From NCBI RefSeq assembly GCF_000876015.1, contig NZ_BBQM01000012.1, positions 434,001-498,000 on the forward strand: DNA of 64,000 nucleotides, written 5' to 3'. The translations under genes were made by a program, and so were the position numbers. Of this stretch, positions 37,502 to 46,448 are shown in pieces (position 1 is the stretch's first letter; each line of letters opens with the position of its first letter). Source of the stretch: Cupriavidus basilensis (GTDB lineage Bacteria; Pseudomonadota; Gammaproteobacteria; Burkholderiales; Burkholderiaceae). The notes beneath the pieces are model-generated. The model saw nothing but the letters and a program-made list of their open reading frames with translations, was not told where the DNA came from and did no database searches.

Positions 37502-39448
37502 TCAGGCGGCCTCGTCCAGTTCTTCGAGGATCTTCGCCAGCGCTTCCAGGTCGACCGGCTTGACCAGATGGCGGTCGAAACCGGCCGCGCTGGTGCGCCG
37601 CAGGTCCGCCGGCTGGCTGTAGCCGGTCAGCGCCACCAGGCGCACGCGCCGCAGTTCGGGGATGGCGCGCAGCCGCCGCGCGATCTCGAAGCCGTCCATC
37701 GCCGGCATGCCGAGGTCCAGCAGGATCACGTCGGGCTGTGCCTTGACCGCGCGCACGATGGCGGCGGGGCCGTCGATGGCCGTCACCACGGTATGGCCCA
37801 TCGCTTCGAGCGTGAGGGCCATCGCCTCGAGCGCGTCGATGTTGTCGTCCACCACCATCACCGTGCGCGGCGTGCCGGGCCGGGGGCGCGGCCGGCCGGC
37901 TTCCGGCTGCCAGCTCTGCCAGGGCTGGGCCGGCAGCGTGACCACGAAGGTGCAGCCCAGCGCGGCGCCGGCGCTCTGCGCATGCACCTCGCCGCCGTGC
38001 AGCTTGACCAGCTTCTGCACCAGCGACAGGCCGATGCCCATGCCTTCCTGGCCGCCCGCCGCGGCGGGCTTGTCGCCGTGATGCGCGGTGGCGGGGTCGA
38101 AGATGTCCAGCAGGGCCTGCGGCGAGAGGCCGGGGCCGTTGTCCCGCACCTTGATGGTGAGCAGCTTGCCGTCGCTGGCGACTTCGATCGCCAGCTGGCC
38201 GCCGGGCTGGGTGTAGCGCGCGGCGTTGTGCAGCAGGTTGCTGAAGATCTGCGTCAGCCGCACCAGGTCGCCGCGCACCGGCATCGGCCCTTCGGGCACG
38301 CTCAGGCGCAGCGTGTGGCCGCGCGAATCGATCAGCGGGCGCACGGCTTCCACCGCGGTGCCGAGCGCGGTGCGCAGCTCCACCACGTCGTCGCGCAGCA
38401 CGATGCGGCCCTGCGTGAAGCGCGAGATGTCGAGCAGGTCGTCCACCAGCCGCGTGAGGTGGTGCAACTGGCGGGCGATGATGTCGCGCGCCTTGAAGGT
38501 GTCCTCGCGCGTCGGCGCGCAGCGCATCAGCAGGTCGGCCGCGCTGCGCATCGGCGCGAGCGGGTTGCGCAGCTCGTGGGCGAGCATGGCGAGGAAATCG
38601 TCCTTGCGCCGGTCTTCTTCCAGCAGCATGCGCTCGGCGCGCTTTTGCCGCGTGATGTCCTGGTAGATGCCGGCCACGCGGTAGAACCTGCCGGCCGCGT
38701 CGGAGACCGGAAACGCGCGCGCGCGCACCTCGCGGGTCTCGCCGTCGCCGCGCACGAGCTGGAACTCGGCGTCCATGTGGCCGCTTGCCATCATCGTGTC
38801 GAGCGCGGCGGCCATGCGCGCGCGCTCGGCGGGCGCCACCCAGTCCAGCCAGCGGCCGGGATTGTGCCTGAACTCGTCGAGCGGCCGGTCCCACAACCGG
38901 GTGAAGGCGGGGCTGACGAACAGGAACTCGCCGCCGGCGGGATCGAGTATCCACAGCACGTCGGACAGGTTCTCGGCAAGCTGGCGCAGCAGTTCCTCGC
39001 TCTCGCGCAGCGCCTGCGAGGTGTGGCGCGCGGATTCCTCGGCGCGGCGCATGCGCAGCAGCGCGTTGATGCTGGAGACCAGCTCCTCGGCTTCCACCGG
39101 CTCGATCAGGAAGCTGTCCGCGCCGCCGTCGAGCGCCTGCACGCGGTGGCGCGACTCGGTCAGCGCGGCCGAGGTCTGCAGCACCAGCGTGCCGGCGGTG
39201 CCGGGGTCGCTCTTGATCAGGCGGCACACTTCGAGGCCGTCGATGTCGGGCAGCTTGACGTCGAGCAGCACCAGGTCCGGCGCGTGCTGGCGCACCAGCG
39301 ACAGCGCGGCGTGCCCGCTGGCCGCCTCCAGCACGGCGAAGCCCGCGCGCTGCAGGATGCGGCCCTTGATGTAGCGCGGCCCGTCGCTGTCGTCGACGTT
39401 GAGGATCAGCGGCCGCGCGGCGGCGTGGGGGCGTGATGATGTGTTCAT
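37502..39448 (-). CDS. Hybrid sensor histidine kinase REC-PAS-HisKA-HATPase-REC
   Basis: This 648-residue soluble kinase has a receiver domain (about 13-130), a PAS domain (about 150-270), a HisKA domain with an intact H-box (MLAHELRNPLAPMR), an HATPase domain with N-box (IFSNLLHNAARYT) and G-boxes (DNGPGLS, GMGIGLSLV), and a C-terminal receiver (VMVVDDNID, LLDLGMPAMDG, HLVKPVDLE). In the first receiver the conserved lysine is replaced by glutamate (FLIEPVEAEEL), while the acceptor aspartate is kept (LLDVKLPDIDG). Absence of membrane helices suggests a cytoplasmic signal. A small proline-rich gene follows. Confidence 0.88.
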   Translation of the reverse strand: MNTSSRPHAAARPLILNVDDSDGPRYIKGRILQRAGFAVLEAASGHAALSLVRQHAPDLVLLDVKLPDIDGLEVCRLIKSDPGTAGTLVLQTSAALTESRHRVQALDGGADSFLIEPVEAEELVSSINALLRMRRAEESARHTSQALRESEELLRQLAENLSDVLWILDPAGGEFLFVSPAFTRLWDRPLDEFRHNPGRWLDWVAPAERARMAAALDTMMASGHMDAEFQLVRGDGETREVRARAFPVSDAAGRFYRVAGIYQDITRQKRAERMLLEEDRRKDDFLAMLAHELRNPLAPMRSAADLLMRCAPTREDTFKARDIIARQLHHLTRLVDDLLDISRFTQGRIVLRDDVVELRTALGTAVEAVRPLIDSRGHTLRLSVPEGPMPVRGDLVRLTQIFSNLLHNAARYTQPGGQLAIEVASDGKLLTIKVRDNGPGLSPQALLDIFDPATAHHGDKPAAAGGQEGMGIGLSLVQKLVKLHGGEVHAQSAGAALGCTFVVTLPAQPWQSWQPEAGRPRPRPGTPRTVMVVDDNIDALEAMALTLEAMGHTVVTAIDGPAAIVRAVKAQPDVILLDLGMPAMDGFEIARRLRAIPELRRVRLVALTGYSQPADLRRTSAAGFDRHLVKPVDLEALAKILEELDEAA

Positions 39449-40016
39449 GGCGTGTTCATGGCGAACTCAGCGATAGCGGGCATCGGATGGCGCGGCCGGA
39501 CCGTCCCGTTCTGCCGGCAACGGGTCCGTCTCGTTTGTAAGAACTACCGGGAAGCCCGGACCGCGACCGGTAGCTTCTGCATGCGGCGTGGGCGCCACGG
39601 TTTCCCCCTCGGATGCCGGTCCCGGCGATGGCCGCCGGCCTGCAACGGTTTGCGGCGGCGGGCGCGGCCGGGCCGGTTTTTCCAGCGGCGCGGCGCGCGG
39701 CCCGCACCGGGGACGAGGGGCAAGAGCCGTGCCCGTGGGCGGGACCGTGGCCGCGGCGCAGTCCCGCGCGGGCGGGCCGCGCATCGTCCCGGTCCGGCAA
39801 CGGACGGGCGCCGGCATGCTTGCCGCGGCGTGCGGGAAAGTGAAACCGGCCAGACTTCCGGCCCGTTCCGCGCCGTGCTGCCAGACCGCCGGACGCCGGT
39901 GCCGGCCGCGGCTCTCCAGCGATGGGAGCGCGCTCGTGCTACCTTAGCGGGCTGGATGCTGCCAAAGCGCGCCGCCTTGCCCTGCCAGGCCAGCACCGGC
40001 GCCAATACCGACTGAC
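39449..40016. other. Gene-free interval of about 570 bases before ribA
   Basis: I see no protein gene with convincing start, ribosome binding site and composition. A hairpin with arms CTACCGG and CCGGTAG (39544-39573) is the clearest structure. I specifically looked for an FMN riboswitch ahead of ribA and did not find its conserved core. Confidence 0.5.
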
Positions 40017-40613
40017 ATGAATGACACAGAAATCGAGCTGATCGGCTCGGCCCGCTTGCCGACACGTTTCGGCAAATTCACCGCCACCGCCTTCAAGGGC
40101 GCGGTCTCGGGCATCGAACACCTGGCGCTGAGCGTGGGCGACATCGCCGGCGAAGCCGTGCTGACGCGCCTGCACTCCGAGTGCCTGACCGGCGACGTGT
40201 TCGGCTCCTGCCGCTGCGACTGCGGCGAGCAGTTGGAGCTCGCCATGAAGAAGATCGCCGAGGAAGGGCGCGGCATCCTGCTGTACCTGCGCGGCCAGGA
40301 AGGGCGCGGCATCGGCCTGGGCCACAAGATCCGCGCCTACGCGCTGCAGGACCAGGGGCTGGACACGGTGGACGCCAACCTGGCGCTGGGCCAGGAAATC
40401 GACGCCCGCAACTACGCCTTCGCCGCCGACCTGCTGCACCAGTGGGGCGTGAAGTCGATCCGGCTGATGAGCAACAACCCCAAGAAGAAGCAGGCGCTGG
40501 AAGCCGCCGGCATCACGGTGGTGGAGCAGATGCGCCATGTCATCCCGTCCAACGCCGAGAACGAAAAATACCTCGCCACCAAGCGCGTGCGGATGGGGCA
40601 TCTGCTGGACTGA
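40017..40613 (+). CDS. ribA: GTP cyclohydrolase II (riboflavin biosynthesis)
   Basis: RibA converts GTP to 2,5-diamino-6-ribosylamino-4-pyrimidinone 5'-phosphate, formate and pyrophosphate, the first committed step of riboflavin synthesis. The 198-residue protein has the zinc cysteines at 56, 67 and 69 ([13 protein letters not shown], then RCDCG), the GTP-binding [20 protein letters not shown] and the C-terminal [11 protein letters not shown]. Its length matches stand-alone RibA without a fused RibB domain. A second bifunctional RibBA elsewhere is common in Burkholderiaceae, so this may be an accessory copy. Confidence 0.94.
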   Translation: MNDTEIELIGSARLPTRFGKFTATAFKGAVSGIEHLALSVGDIAGEAVLTRLHSECLTGDVFGSCRCDCGEQLELAMKKIAEEGRGILLYLRGQEGRGIGLGHKIRAYALQDQGLDTVDANLALGQEIDARNYAFAADLLHQWGVKSIRLMSNNPKKKQALEAAGITVVEQMRHVIPSNAENEKYLATKRVRMGHLLD

Positions 40614-40736
40614 GCGCGCCGCCGCGCCACGGCCGGCGCGATGCGTAAAAGCCACGAAAGGCGCACAAAACTGGCCGGCATGTCCGGCTCTCCAGATACA
40701 CTCGTGTCTCGACGCCATCATCAGCCGGTTTTGAAC

Positions 40737-42083
40737 ATGCTTGCCCAGATTCAACGCAGTTGCGGTGAAAGTGCGGTGCGCCTGCGCCGGGTGCTTGCCA
40801 GGGAAGTCCACCTCGACGTGCGCCAGCCGGCGCAGATCAAGCGCATCCGCCTGCTGGGCTGGCTGGCCTTCATCGGCTTCCCGGTGTTCTACGCGGTGTG
40901 GACGTTCGGCTTCCCCCAGCCCTACGAAAGCCTGGTGCTGCGGCTGGTGGCCATGCTCATGTGCCTGCCGCTGCTGGTCACGCGCGACCTGCGCGAGCGC
41001 AAGTGGCTGCCGGCGTATTTCCTGTTCACGCTGACCTACTGCCTGTCGTTCTTCTTCGTCTATCTGTACCTGATGAATCACGGCAACCTGGTGTGGTCGC
41101 AATCGCTGGTGATCGCCGTGATCATCCTGTTCAACTTCAGCGGCTGGGTGGGCGGCGCGGCCTCGCTGGTGGTGGGCACGGCGGCGGCGTGGCTGGTCTA
41201 TACCTACGTGACGCCGCCGCCGGCCGGGCTGCTGGAGGTCAACTGGCCGGTGGAGCTGCCCATCATCGGCTTCACCATCTGCACGATCGCCGTGCTGAAG
41301 ATCGACCAGCGCATCCTGATCCAGGAAAAGCTCGACGGCATGGCCATCGCGCTGGGCACGGTGGCCCACGAGCTGCGCACGCCCATCCGCAGCATCGGCT
41401 CGACGGCGCTGGGCATGGGCCGCTACCTGCCGGGCCTGATCCGCTTCTATGAAGAGAACGAGACGCCCGAGAACTCGCTCAACCTGCCGCGCGCGCACTT
41501 CGGCCTGATGAAGGACGCGCTGCCGCGCATCCAGCTGGAGGTGGAGCGCATGAACCACGGCATCGACGTGCTGCTGGTCAACGCGCGCGGCGGCGCCGAC
41601 CGCGAGCCTGGCGAGCCGTTTCCGCTCGGCGCGGCCGTGCGCGAAGCGCTGGCGCGCTACCCGTTCGAGGCCGGGCAGCGGGAGCGGGTTCATGCCGATC
41701 TCGACGACGATTTCCTGGTGCGGGCCGAGCAGAAGCTGCTGGTGATGGTGCTGTTCAACCTCATCAAGAACGCGCTGCACGCGCTGGCCCGCGCCGGGCA
41801 CGGCGAGATCCGCCTGCGCCTGGAGCGCGGCCCCCGGCGCAACCGGCTGGTGTTCCGCGACACCGGCACCGGCATTCCCGAGCGCGAGCTGGGGGCGATC
41901 TTCAGGCGCTTCCACACCTATCCGCGCAACGAGGGCACCGGCATCGGGCTGGCCTTCTGCAAGGAAACCATCGAGGCGTGGGGCGGGCGCATCCACTGCG
42001 ATTCGGTCGAGCACGAGTACACCGAGTTCGTGCTGGAGTTCCCGCCGGCCACGCCGCGGCGCGAGGCCGCGGCGGCGGAGTGA
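40737..42083 (+). CDS. Six-helix sensor histidine kinase, CqsS/LqsS-like
   Basis: This 448-residue kinase has an N-terminal membrane domain of six predicted helices (about residues 38-195), the layout of the alpha-hydroxyketone receptors CqsS and LqsS. HisKA and HATPase domains follow, with an H-box (VAHELRTPIRSIG), N-box (LFNLIKNALHALA) and G-boxes (DTGTGIP, GTGIGLAF). It has no receiver domain, unlike Vibrio CqsS and like Legionella LqsS. It lies tail-to-tail with a CqsA/LqsA-like synthase gene 22 bases away, so it is probably the receptor for that signal. No response regulator gene is adjacent. Confidence 0.8.
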   Translation: MLAQIQRSCGESAVRLRRVLAREVHLDVRQPAQIKRIRLLGWLAFIGFPVFYAVWTFGFPQPYESLVLRLVAMLMCLPLLVTRDLRERKWLPAYFLFTLTYCLSFFFVYLYLMNHGNLVWSQSLVIAVIILFNFSGWVGGAASLVVGTAAAWLVYTYVTPPPAGLLEVNWPVELPIIGFTICTIAVLKIDQRILIQEKLDGMAIALGTVAHELRTPIRSIGSTALGMGRYLPGLIRFYEENETPENSLNLPRAHFGLMKDALPRIQLEVERMNHGIDVLLVNARGGADREPGEPFPLGAAVREALARYPFEAGQRERVHADLDDDFLVRAEQKLLVMVLFNLIKNALHALARAGHGEIRLRLERGPRRNRLVFRDTGTGIPERELGAIFRRFHTYPRNEGTGIGLAFCKETIEAWGGRIHCDSVEHEYTEFVLEFPPATPRREAAAAE

Positions 42084-42105
42084 CCCGCGCGGTCAGACCA
42101 CGCGA

Positions 42106-43446
42106 TCAGGCCGCGCTGTCCGCCACTTCCAGCACGCCGCCGTCCACGGGCTGCCGCGGCGCGGCCTGGCGCGCCACCGGCGCGCGCTGCCGGCGCTGGC
42201 TGGAGCGCCAGCTGGCCAGGCCCACTTCGTCGCGGATCTCCGCGCACACCTGGATCAGCCGGTCGGTTTCCACGGCGGTCAGGCAGGCGTTCATGGTCAG
42301 CCGCATCAGCGCGCGGTCGCGCGCCGTGGCCGGCGCGCAGAACACCGCGCCGAAGATGCCGCGCGACTGCAGCGCGTCGCGCAGCACCAGCGTCTGCTCC
42401 TCGGTGCCCGACTCCAGCGCGATGATCTGCTCCGACCCCGCCGACACGTTGTAGCCAAGCCTGGCCAGCGCGCCGCGCACGTAGGCGGAAATGGCGTGCA
42501 GGCGGGCGCGGCGGGCGTCGGCCCTGGCGATGAAATCCGCCGCGGCGTCGAACCAGGCCAGCTCGTGATGCAGCAGCCCCGAACTGAAGATCGCGGGGCG
42601 CGACTCCGCGGCAAAGTAGCCCTTGAACGAGGCCGGGCACGTGACCAGCCCGGCGCGCCCGCCAAAGGCCTTGGCCAGGCTGGCGGTCTGGAAATGGACG
42701 CGGCCCGACAGCCCCAGCGCGGCCACCAGGCCGGCACCGCCGGGGCCGTGCGTGCCGAGCGAGTGGGATTCGTCGACCACGATCACGCTGCCGGTGCGCT
42801 CCGCCACCTCGACGAAATCGGCTAGCGGGCACAGGCTGCCGTTGGTGCTGTAGACCGAGTCCACCACCAGCACGCCGGGGCCTTCCTTGCGGATCTGGCG
42901 CTCGGCGTGCTCGGCGTCGTTGTGCATGAACGGCACCGCGCGCGCGCGCGCCGCGTGGGCGCCTTCCCACAGCGACATATGCGCGAGCATGTCGAGATAG
43001 ACCGGCGTGCGCTCGCTGGCGATGCTCTGCAGCAGGCCCACGTTGGCGGCCCAGCCCGACTGGCACAGGATGCTGGCCTCGGCGCCGGCGAAGGCGGCCA
43101 GCTTGTGCTCGAGCCGGCTGGTCGGGTTGTCGCCGTACTGGAACACGGCCGACATCAGCAGCTCGCTGCCCGGTCCGCGCATGGCGGCGGTCTGGGCCAT
43201 GACCAGCTCCTGCTCGCCCAGCAGGCTCAGATAGTCGTTGCTGGAAAAATGCACCGCGTCGGGTCCCGGCTGGCGGCCGTGCAGCAGGTGGCTGCCGCCC
43301 CAGCGCTTCTGCACCCGCTCGACCTCGTGCCCCGCCACGCGCGAGGTGATGAAGTCGGGCCATGCCGCGGCCGAAGGTGCCGGTGTGGCCGCCGCCTGAC
43401 CCGCTGCACGACCCCGTTCCAGACAACCCGTATCCATTCTGTTCAT
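42106..43446 (-). CDS. CqsA/LqsA-like alpha-hydroxyketone autoinducer synthase
   Basis: This 446-residue pyridoxal-phosphate enzyme belongs to the alpha-oxoamine synthase family (with Kbl, BioF, HemA). It has VHFSSNDYLSLLG, VVDESHSLGTHGPGG (PLP aspartate 225 and histidine 228) and the Schiff-base lysine 259 in TASLAKAFGGRAG. DESHSLGTHG and the sensor kinase beside it point to the quorum-sensing synthases CqsA/LqsA/JqsA rather than BioF or Kbl. Those enzymes join an acyl-CoA to an amino acid or S-adenosylmethionine. It carries about 35 extra N-terminal residues. GGGGAA precedes the ATG at 43446. Confidence 0.8.
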   Translation of the reverse strand: MNRMDTGCLERGRAAGQAAATPAPSAAAWPDFITSRVAGHEVERVQKRWGGSHLLHGRQPGPDAVHFSSNDYLSLLGEQELVMAQTAAMRGPGSELLMSAVFQYGDNPTSRLEHKLAAFAGAEASILCQSGWAANVGLLQSIASERTPVYLDMLAHMSLWEGAHAARARAVPFMHNDAEHAERQIRKEGPGVLVVDSVYSTNGSLCPLADFVEVAERTGSVIVVDESHSLGTHGPGGAGLVAALGLSGRVHFQTASLAKAFGGRAGLVTCPASFKGYFAAESRPAIFSSGLLHHELAWFDAAADFIARADARRARLHAISAYVRGALARLGYNVSAGSEQIIALESGTEEQTLVLRDALQSRGIFGAVFCAPATARDRALMRLTMNACLTAVETDRLIQVCAEIRDEVGLASWRSSQRRQRAPVARQAAPRQPVDGGVLEVADSAA

Positions 43447-44080
43447 TACATTCCCCTTGGAATCACTCCGACGAAAATGCCGGCCGAGGCGACAGGGTTG
43501 CCAGGCGGCCGGCGAACGTCGCCGCAGCGCGAGCGCGGTCCGCATCCATTGTTTGCAACGTATGGGATGGAGGGAACGGACCGCCCGAGACTGATCGCGT
43601 GTTGCGCCGACAAGCTATTCTGCCGTGTGGACGGGGAATTCTCCCGCCCGCTTGTCAGCACTTGTGACGCCGGGATCGCAGGGAAGTGGCTGTAAAGCCA
43701 CAGAATGATGCGCGCAGGCGCCTCGATGCCGCCGACGCCGGTGCCAGCGGCGTTTCGGCGCAGCGCGCCGCCGCCATGACGGCGGCGCCTTCAGGCCATC
43801 GCGCGCGCACGGCATCGACCGCCAGCGCCGCGCCGCTGGCCTTGCCGCGCCCGCCATTCATGCCGGCAGGAACAAGCCGGCCGGCGCGCTGTAGGCGTGC
43901 GCCGACAGCGTTTCCGGGGGCCACCCTACAGCGGGGGCTGCCCGGCTTCCATATCTTGAAGAGGTGGCGCGGGGCGGCATGCATCGGTGTTCCGGTGTCC
44001 CGCCGCGGGCCAGCGTGACCGGTATGTCGTCTTCACGGCGTCATTCCTCTGTCAAACACGAATCCCTCCAAGGAGCTGAC
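43447..44080. promoter_or_regulatory. Divergent intergenic region upstream of the autoinducer synthase gene
   Basis: These 634 bases hold no convincing gene. An inverted repeat with 8-bp arms, GCGGTCCG at 43535-43542 and CGGACCGC at 43577-43584, surrounds a 34-base less GC-rich loop containing TTGTTTGCAACG and lies about 90-140 bases upstream of the synthase start. It could be a regulator-binding region or a structured leader. I see no clear promoter hexamers on either strand. Confidence 0.4.
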
Positions 44081-44530
44081 ATGGCTGACAAGAACGTTTC
44101 CGTACTCAATGACCTCATCGAGGTGTCGCGCGACGGCGAGCAAGGTTTCCGCAAGGCCGCGGAAGACGCGCAGAACCCGGAGCTGAAGTCGCTGTTCTCC
44201 AGCCGCGCGAGCGAGATCGCCGCCGCGGTGGACGAGCTGCAGGTGCAGGTGGCCGCGCTGGGGGGCAAGCCGGAGGACCACGGCAGCGTGTCCGGCGCGC
44301 TGCATCGCGGCTGGATCAGCCTGCGCACCGCGGTGGCCGACCGCAACGACCTCGCCATCCTCGAAGAAACCGAGAAGGGCGAGGACGTGGCCAAGAAGAA
44401 GTACGCGGATGCGCTGCAGGAAAGCGAACTGAGCTTCGACATCCGCGCGCTGATCGAGCGCCAGTACCAGGGCGTGCTGCGCAACCACGACCTGATCCGC
44501 GACCTGCGCAACCGCTATCGCGCGGCCTGA
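44081..44530 (+). CDS. PA2169/DUF2383-type four-helix-bundle protein
   Basis: This 149-residue cytoplasmic protein matches the DUF2383 (PA2169 family) ferritin-like helical bundle. It is almost entirely amphipathic helix, beginning VSVLNDLIEVSRDGEQGFRKAA, with ISLRTAVADRNDLAILEETEKGED in the middle (quoted in part: RNDLAILEETEKGED) and IERQYQGVLRNHDLIRDLR at the end. Family members are often stress- or stationary-phase-induced, and their biochemical role is not established. An AAGGAGCTG ribosome binding site precedes the ATG. It is a single-gene unit followed by a GC hairpin. Confidence 0.83.
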   Translation: MADKNVSVLNDLIEVSRDGEQGFRKAAEDAQNPELKSLFSSRASEIAAAVDELQVQVAALGGKPEDHGSVSGALHRGWISLRTAVADRNDLAILEETEKGEDVAKKKYADALQESELSFDIRALIERQYQGVLRNHDLIRDLRNRYRAA

Positions 44531-44586
44531 TGAACGGACCTGTCCGCGCCAGGTGCTACGGCGGCGGCCCGGCCGGACGGCGAGCG

Positions 44587-44614
44587 CGTGCCGCCGCTCC
44601 GGGCGGGCGGCACG
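44587..44614 (+). terminator. GC-rich hairpin after the DUF2383 gene
   Basis: CGTGCCGCC and GGCGGCACG form a 9-bp stem with a 10-base loop about 60 bases after the stop codon. No T-run follows, so it is only a candidate. Confidence 0.35.
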
Positions 44615-44717
44615 GCGCGCCGCCGCCATGCGCGGAGGCGGCGCGCCGGCGCCGTCTGGCATCCCGCCGCAAAGCCCCCTAAGATCAAGATACATCCACC
44701 TCGTCCAGGACCAGGCC

Positions 44718-44876
44718 ATGACCAAGCCCGCCGCGCCCAAGCCGCCAGCGCCGCCCCATCCCGCCACGCCGGCACCCGGCGAGGACCAGCAGGAAGACGA
44801 CCTGGACGAAGCGCTGCGCGAGACCTTCCCCGCCAGCGACCCGATCGCCGTGGACCCCGACCGGCCCGACAAATAA
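44718..44876 (+). CDS. Small acidic protein with DEALRETFPASDPI motif
   Basis: This 52-residue protein begins MTKPAAPKPPAPPHP and ends in an acidic segment, DLDEALRETFPASDPIAVDP. I have a general recollection of similar ETFPASDP-type short proteins in proteobacteria, with no known function. A purine-rich stretch (CCAGGACCAGGCC) precedes the ATG. It sits between the DUF2383 gene and a convergent gene of unknown function. Confidence 0.6.
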   Translation: MTKPAAPKPPAPPHPATPAPGEDQQEDDLDEALRETFPASDPIAVDPDRPDK

Positions 44877-44900
44877 GGCCGCGCTCGAATAAGGCCGCGC

Positions 44901-45320
44901 TCAGGCCAGCTGCCGTAGCTGGCCGATGACCTTCATCAGTTGCCCGTGGGCGACGATCACGCCCGACTCGTCCTGCAAGGCCTGCTGGTAGCGCTCGCGG
45001 AAGGCGGGCTCGCTCTGCGGGCCGAACAGCTTCTCCGCGGCGGCGGCCACGGCGCGGCAGGTCTGGTCGTGGTGCTCGGGAGCCTCCAGCTCTTCGTCGA
45101 TCTCGATGATCAGCCGCGAGAGCGGGTCCAGCCAGCGGAAATACGGCTCCTCGGTCACTATCTGCACGAACAGCCCGGCCGGGATCGGGCCATACAGGCG
45201 CTCGTACTCGGCGCGGCTGAGCATGATCAGTTCCTTGTGCGCCTTGAGCAGCGCGGCGCGCAACGCGCGCAGTCCGCTGCGGCGGTCCTCCTGCCTGGCG
45301 AGGAATTGTTCGTTCTGCAT
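44901..45320 (-). CDS. Conserved protein of unknown function, helical
   Basis: This 139-residue cytoplasmic protein has no motif I can tie to a named function. It is mostly helical, with MLSRAEYERLYGPIPAGLFVQ and YFRWLDPLSRLIIEIDEELE as its most distinctive parts. Composition and codon use fit the neighbourhood, and AGAAGGGAT precedes the ATG, so it is probably a real gene. It is monocistronic or linked to the GAF-GGDEF gene 156 bases upstream. Confidence 0.65.
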   Translation of the reverse strand: MQNEQFLARQEDRRSGLRALRAALLKAHKELIMLSRAEYERLYGPIPAGLFVQIVTEEPYFRWLDPLSRLIIEIDEELEAPEHHDQTCRAVAAAAEKLFGPQSEPAFRERYQQALQDESGVIVAHGQLMKVIGQLRQLA

Positions 45321-45476
45321 ATCCCTTCTCCCTGTTCTTGTCGCGCGGCGCGCTCGCCTGCCAGTATAGGCAGCGCCGTCCGGGCGGCGGGAGCGCAGGC
45401 AGCGCGGCGCGGCGCGGCGGGACCGGGGCGGCCGCCCGGCGGGTGCGTTCCCCGCCCGCGGCAGCCACCCGGCGGA

Positions 45477-46448
45477 TCAGTGCTGCCCGGCCTTGCGCAG
45501 GGCCTTGTTGGCGTACATGGCGGCGTCGGCCTCGGCCAGCAGCGCGGCCACGTCGCCGTGCCGCGCCGGGGCGAGCGCGATCGCGCCCACGCTGAACTCG
45601 ATGTCGTAGCCACGCGCGGCGCGGCGGTTGTGCGACGCCACGCCGGTGCGCAGGCGCGCCAGCGCGTGGGCGCCGGCCGTGGCATCGGTGCCGGTCAGCA
45701 GCGCGACGAACTCGTCGCCGCCCAGCCGCCCGATCACGTCGGAGTCGCGCAGCGCGCGGCGCAGCTCGGTGGCGAAGGCCGCCAGCGCGTAGTCGCCCTC
45801 GGCATGGCCGAAACGGTCGTTGACGCTCTTGAAGTCGTCCATGTCGAAGAACAGCAGCGTGGCCGGTTTGCCCAGCCGCTTGCAGACATCGAGCGTGTGC
45901 TGCGCCAGCGCGGAGAAGCCGCGGCGGTTCGACAACTGCGTGAGCTCGTCGGTGGTGGCCAGTTGCAGCGCCGCCAGTTCGTGCTCGGCCATGCTCGCCA
46001 GGTCGCGCAGCAGGGCGCGGTCGTCGTCGCCGAAGTGGCGCGGCTGCATGTCGATCAGGCACAAGGTGCCGAGCTTGCAGCCGCCCGCCGCCGACAGCGG
46101 GCAGCCGGCGTAGAAGCGGATGCCCGGGTCGTCCGTGACCAGCGGGTTGTCGTGGAAGCGCTCGTCGAGCAGCGCGTCGGACACGGTCAGGATGTCGTCG
46201 TCGAGGATGGCGTGCCCGCAGAACGAGATGTCGCGCGAGGTCTGGGTGGCCGACATGCCCATGCAGGACTTGAACCACTGGCGGTTGGCGTCGACCAGCG
46301 TGACCATCGCGATGGGCACGCCGAACAGGCGCCGCGCCAGCCGCGTCAGGCGGTCGAAGCGTTCCTCGGCGGCGGTGTCGAGCAGGTTGAGGGACCGCAA
46401 TGTCTGCAGGCGGGTCGTTTCATCGGCGGGAATCGAAGGTACCTTCAT
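45477..46448 (-). CDS. GAF-GGDEF diguanylate cyclase
   Basis: This 323-residue protein has an N-terminal GAF domain (about 1-165, including DISFCGHAILDDDILTV and PLSAAGGCKLGTLCLID) and a C-terminal GGDEF domain (about 165-323). The active site is intact (GRLGGDEFVALL), and an RxxD inhibitory site (RDSD) stands five residues before GGDEF, so it is probably an active, product-inhibited cyclic-di-GMP synthase. It has no membrane helix and presumably senses a small cytoplasmic ligand or redox state. It stands alone on the minus strand. Confidence 0.9.
   Translation of the reverse strand: MKVPSIPADETTRLQTLRSLNLLDTAAEERFDRLTRLARRLFGVPIAMVTLVDANRQWFKSCMGMSATQTSRDISFCGHAILDDDILTVSDALLDERFHDNPLVTDDPGIRFYAGCPLSAAGGCKLGTLCLIDMQPRHFGDDDRALLRDLASMAEHELAALQLATTDELTQLSNRRGFSALAQHTLDVCKRLGKPATLLFFDMDDFKSVNDRFGHAEGDYALAAFATELRRALRDSDVIGRLGGDEFVALLTGTDATAGAHALARLRTGVASHNRRAARGYDIEFSVGAIALAPARHGDVAALLAEADAAMYANKALRKAGQH

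Noticed and set aside
39449-40016. FMN riboswitch ahead of ribA.
   Set aside because: None of the conserved RFN element core sequences could be found upstream of the ribA start.
39544-40065. Overlapping small frames on both strands upstream of ribA.
   Set aside because: No ribosome binding site, composition typical of random GC-rich frames, and overlap with the ribA start.
43686-44018. 110-codon frame in the region upstream of the DUF2383 gene.
   Set aside because: Alanine/arginine-rich with no domain or ribosome binding site; overlaps several other frames of equal quality.
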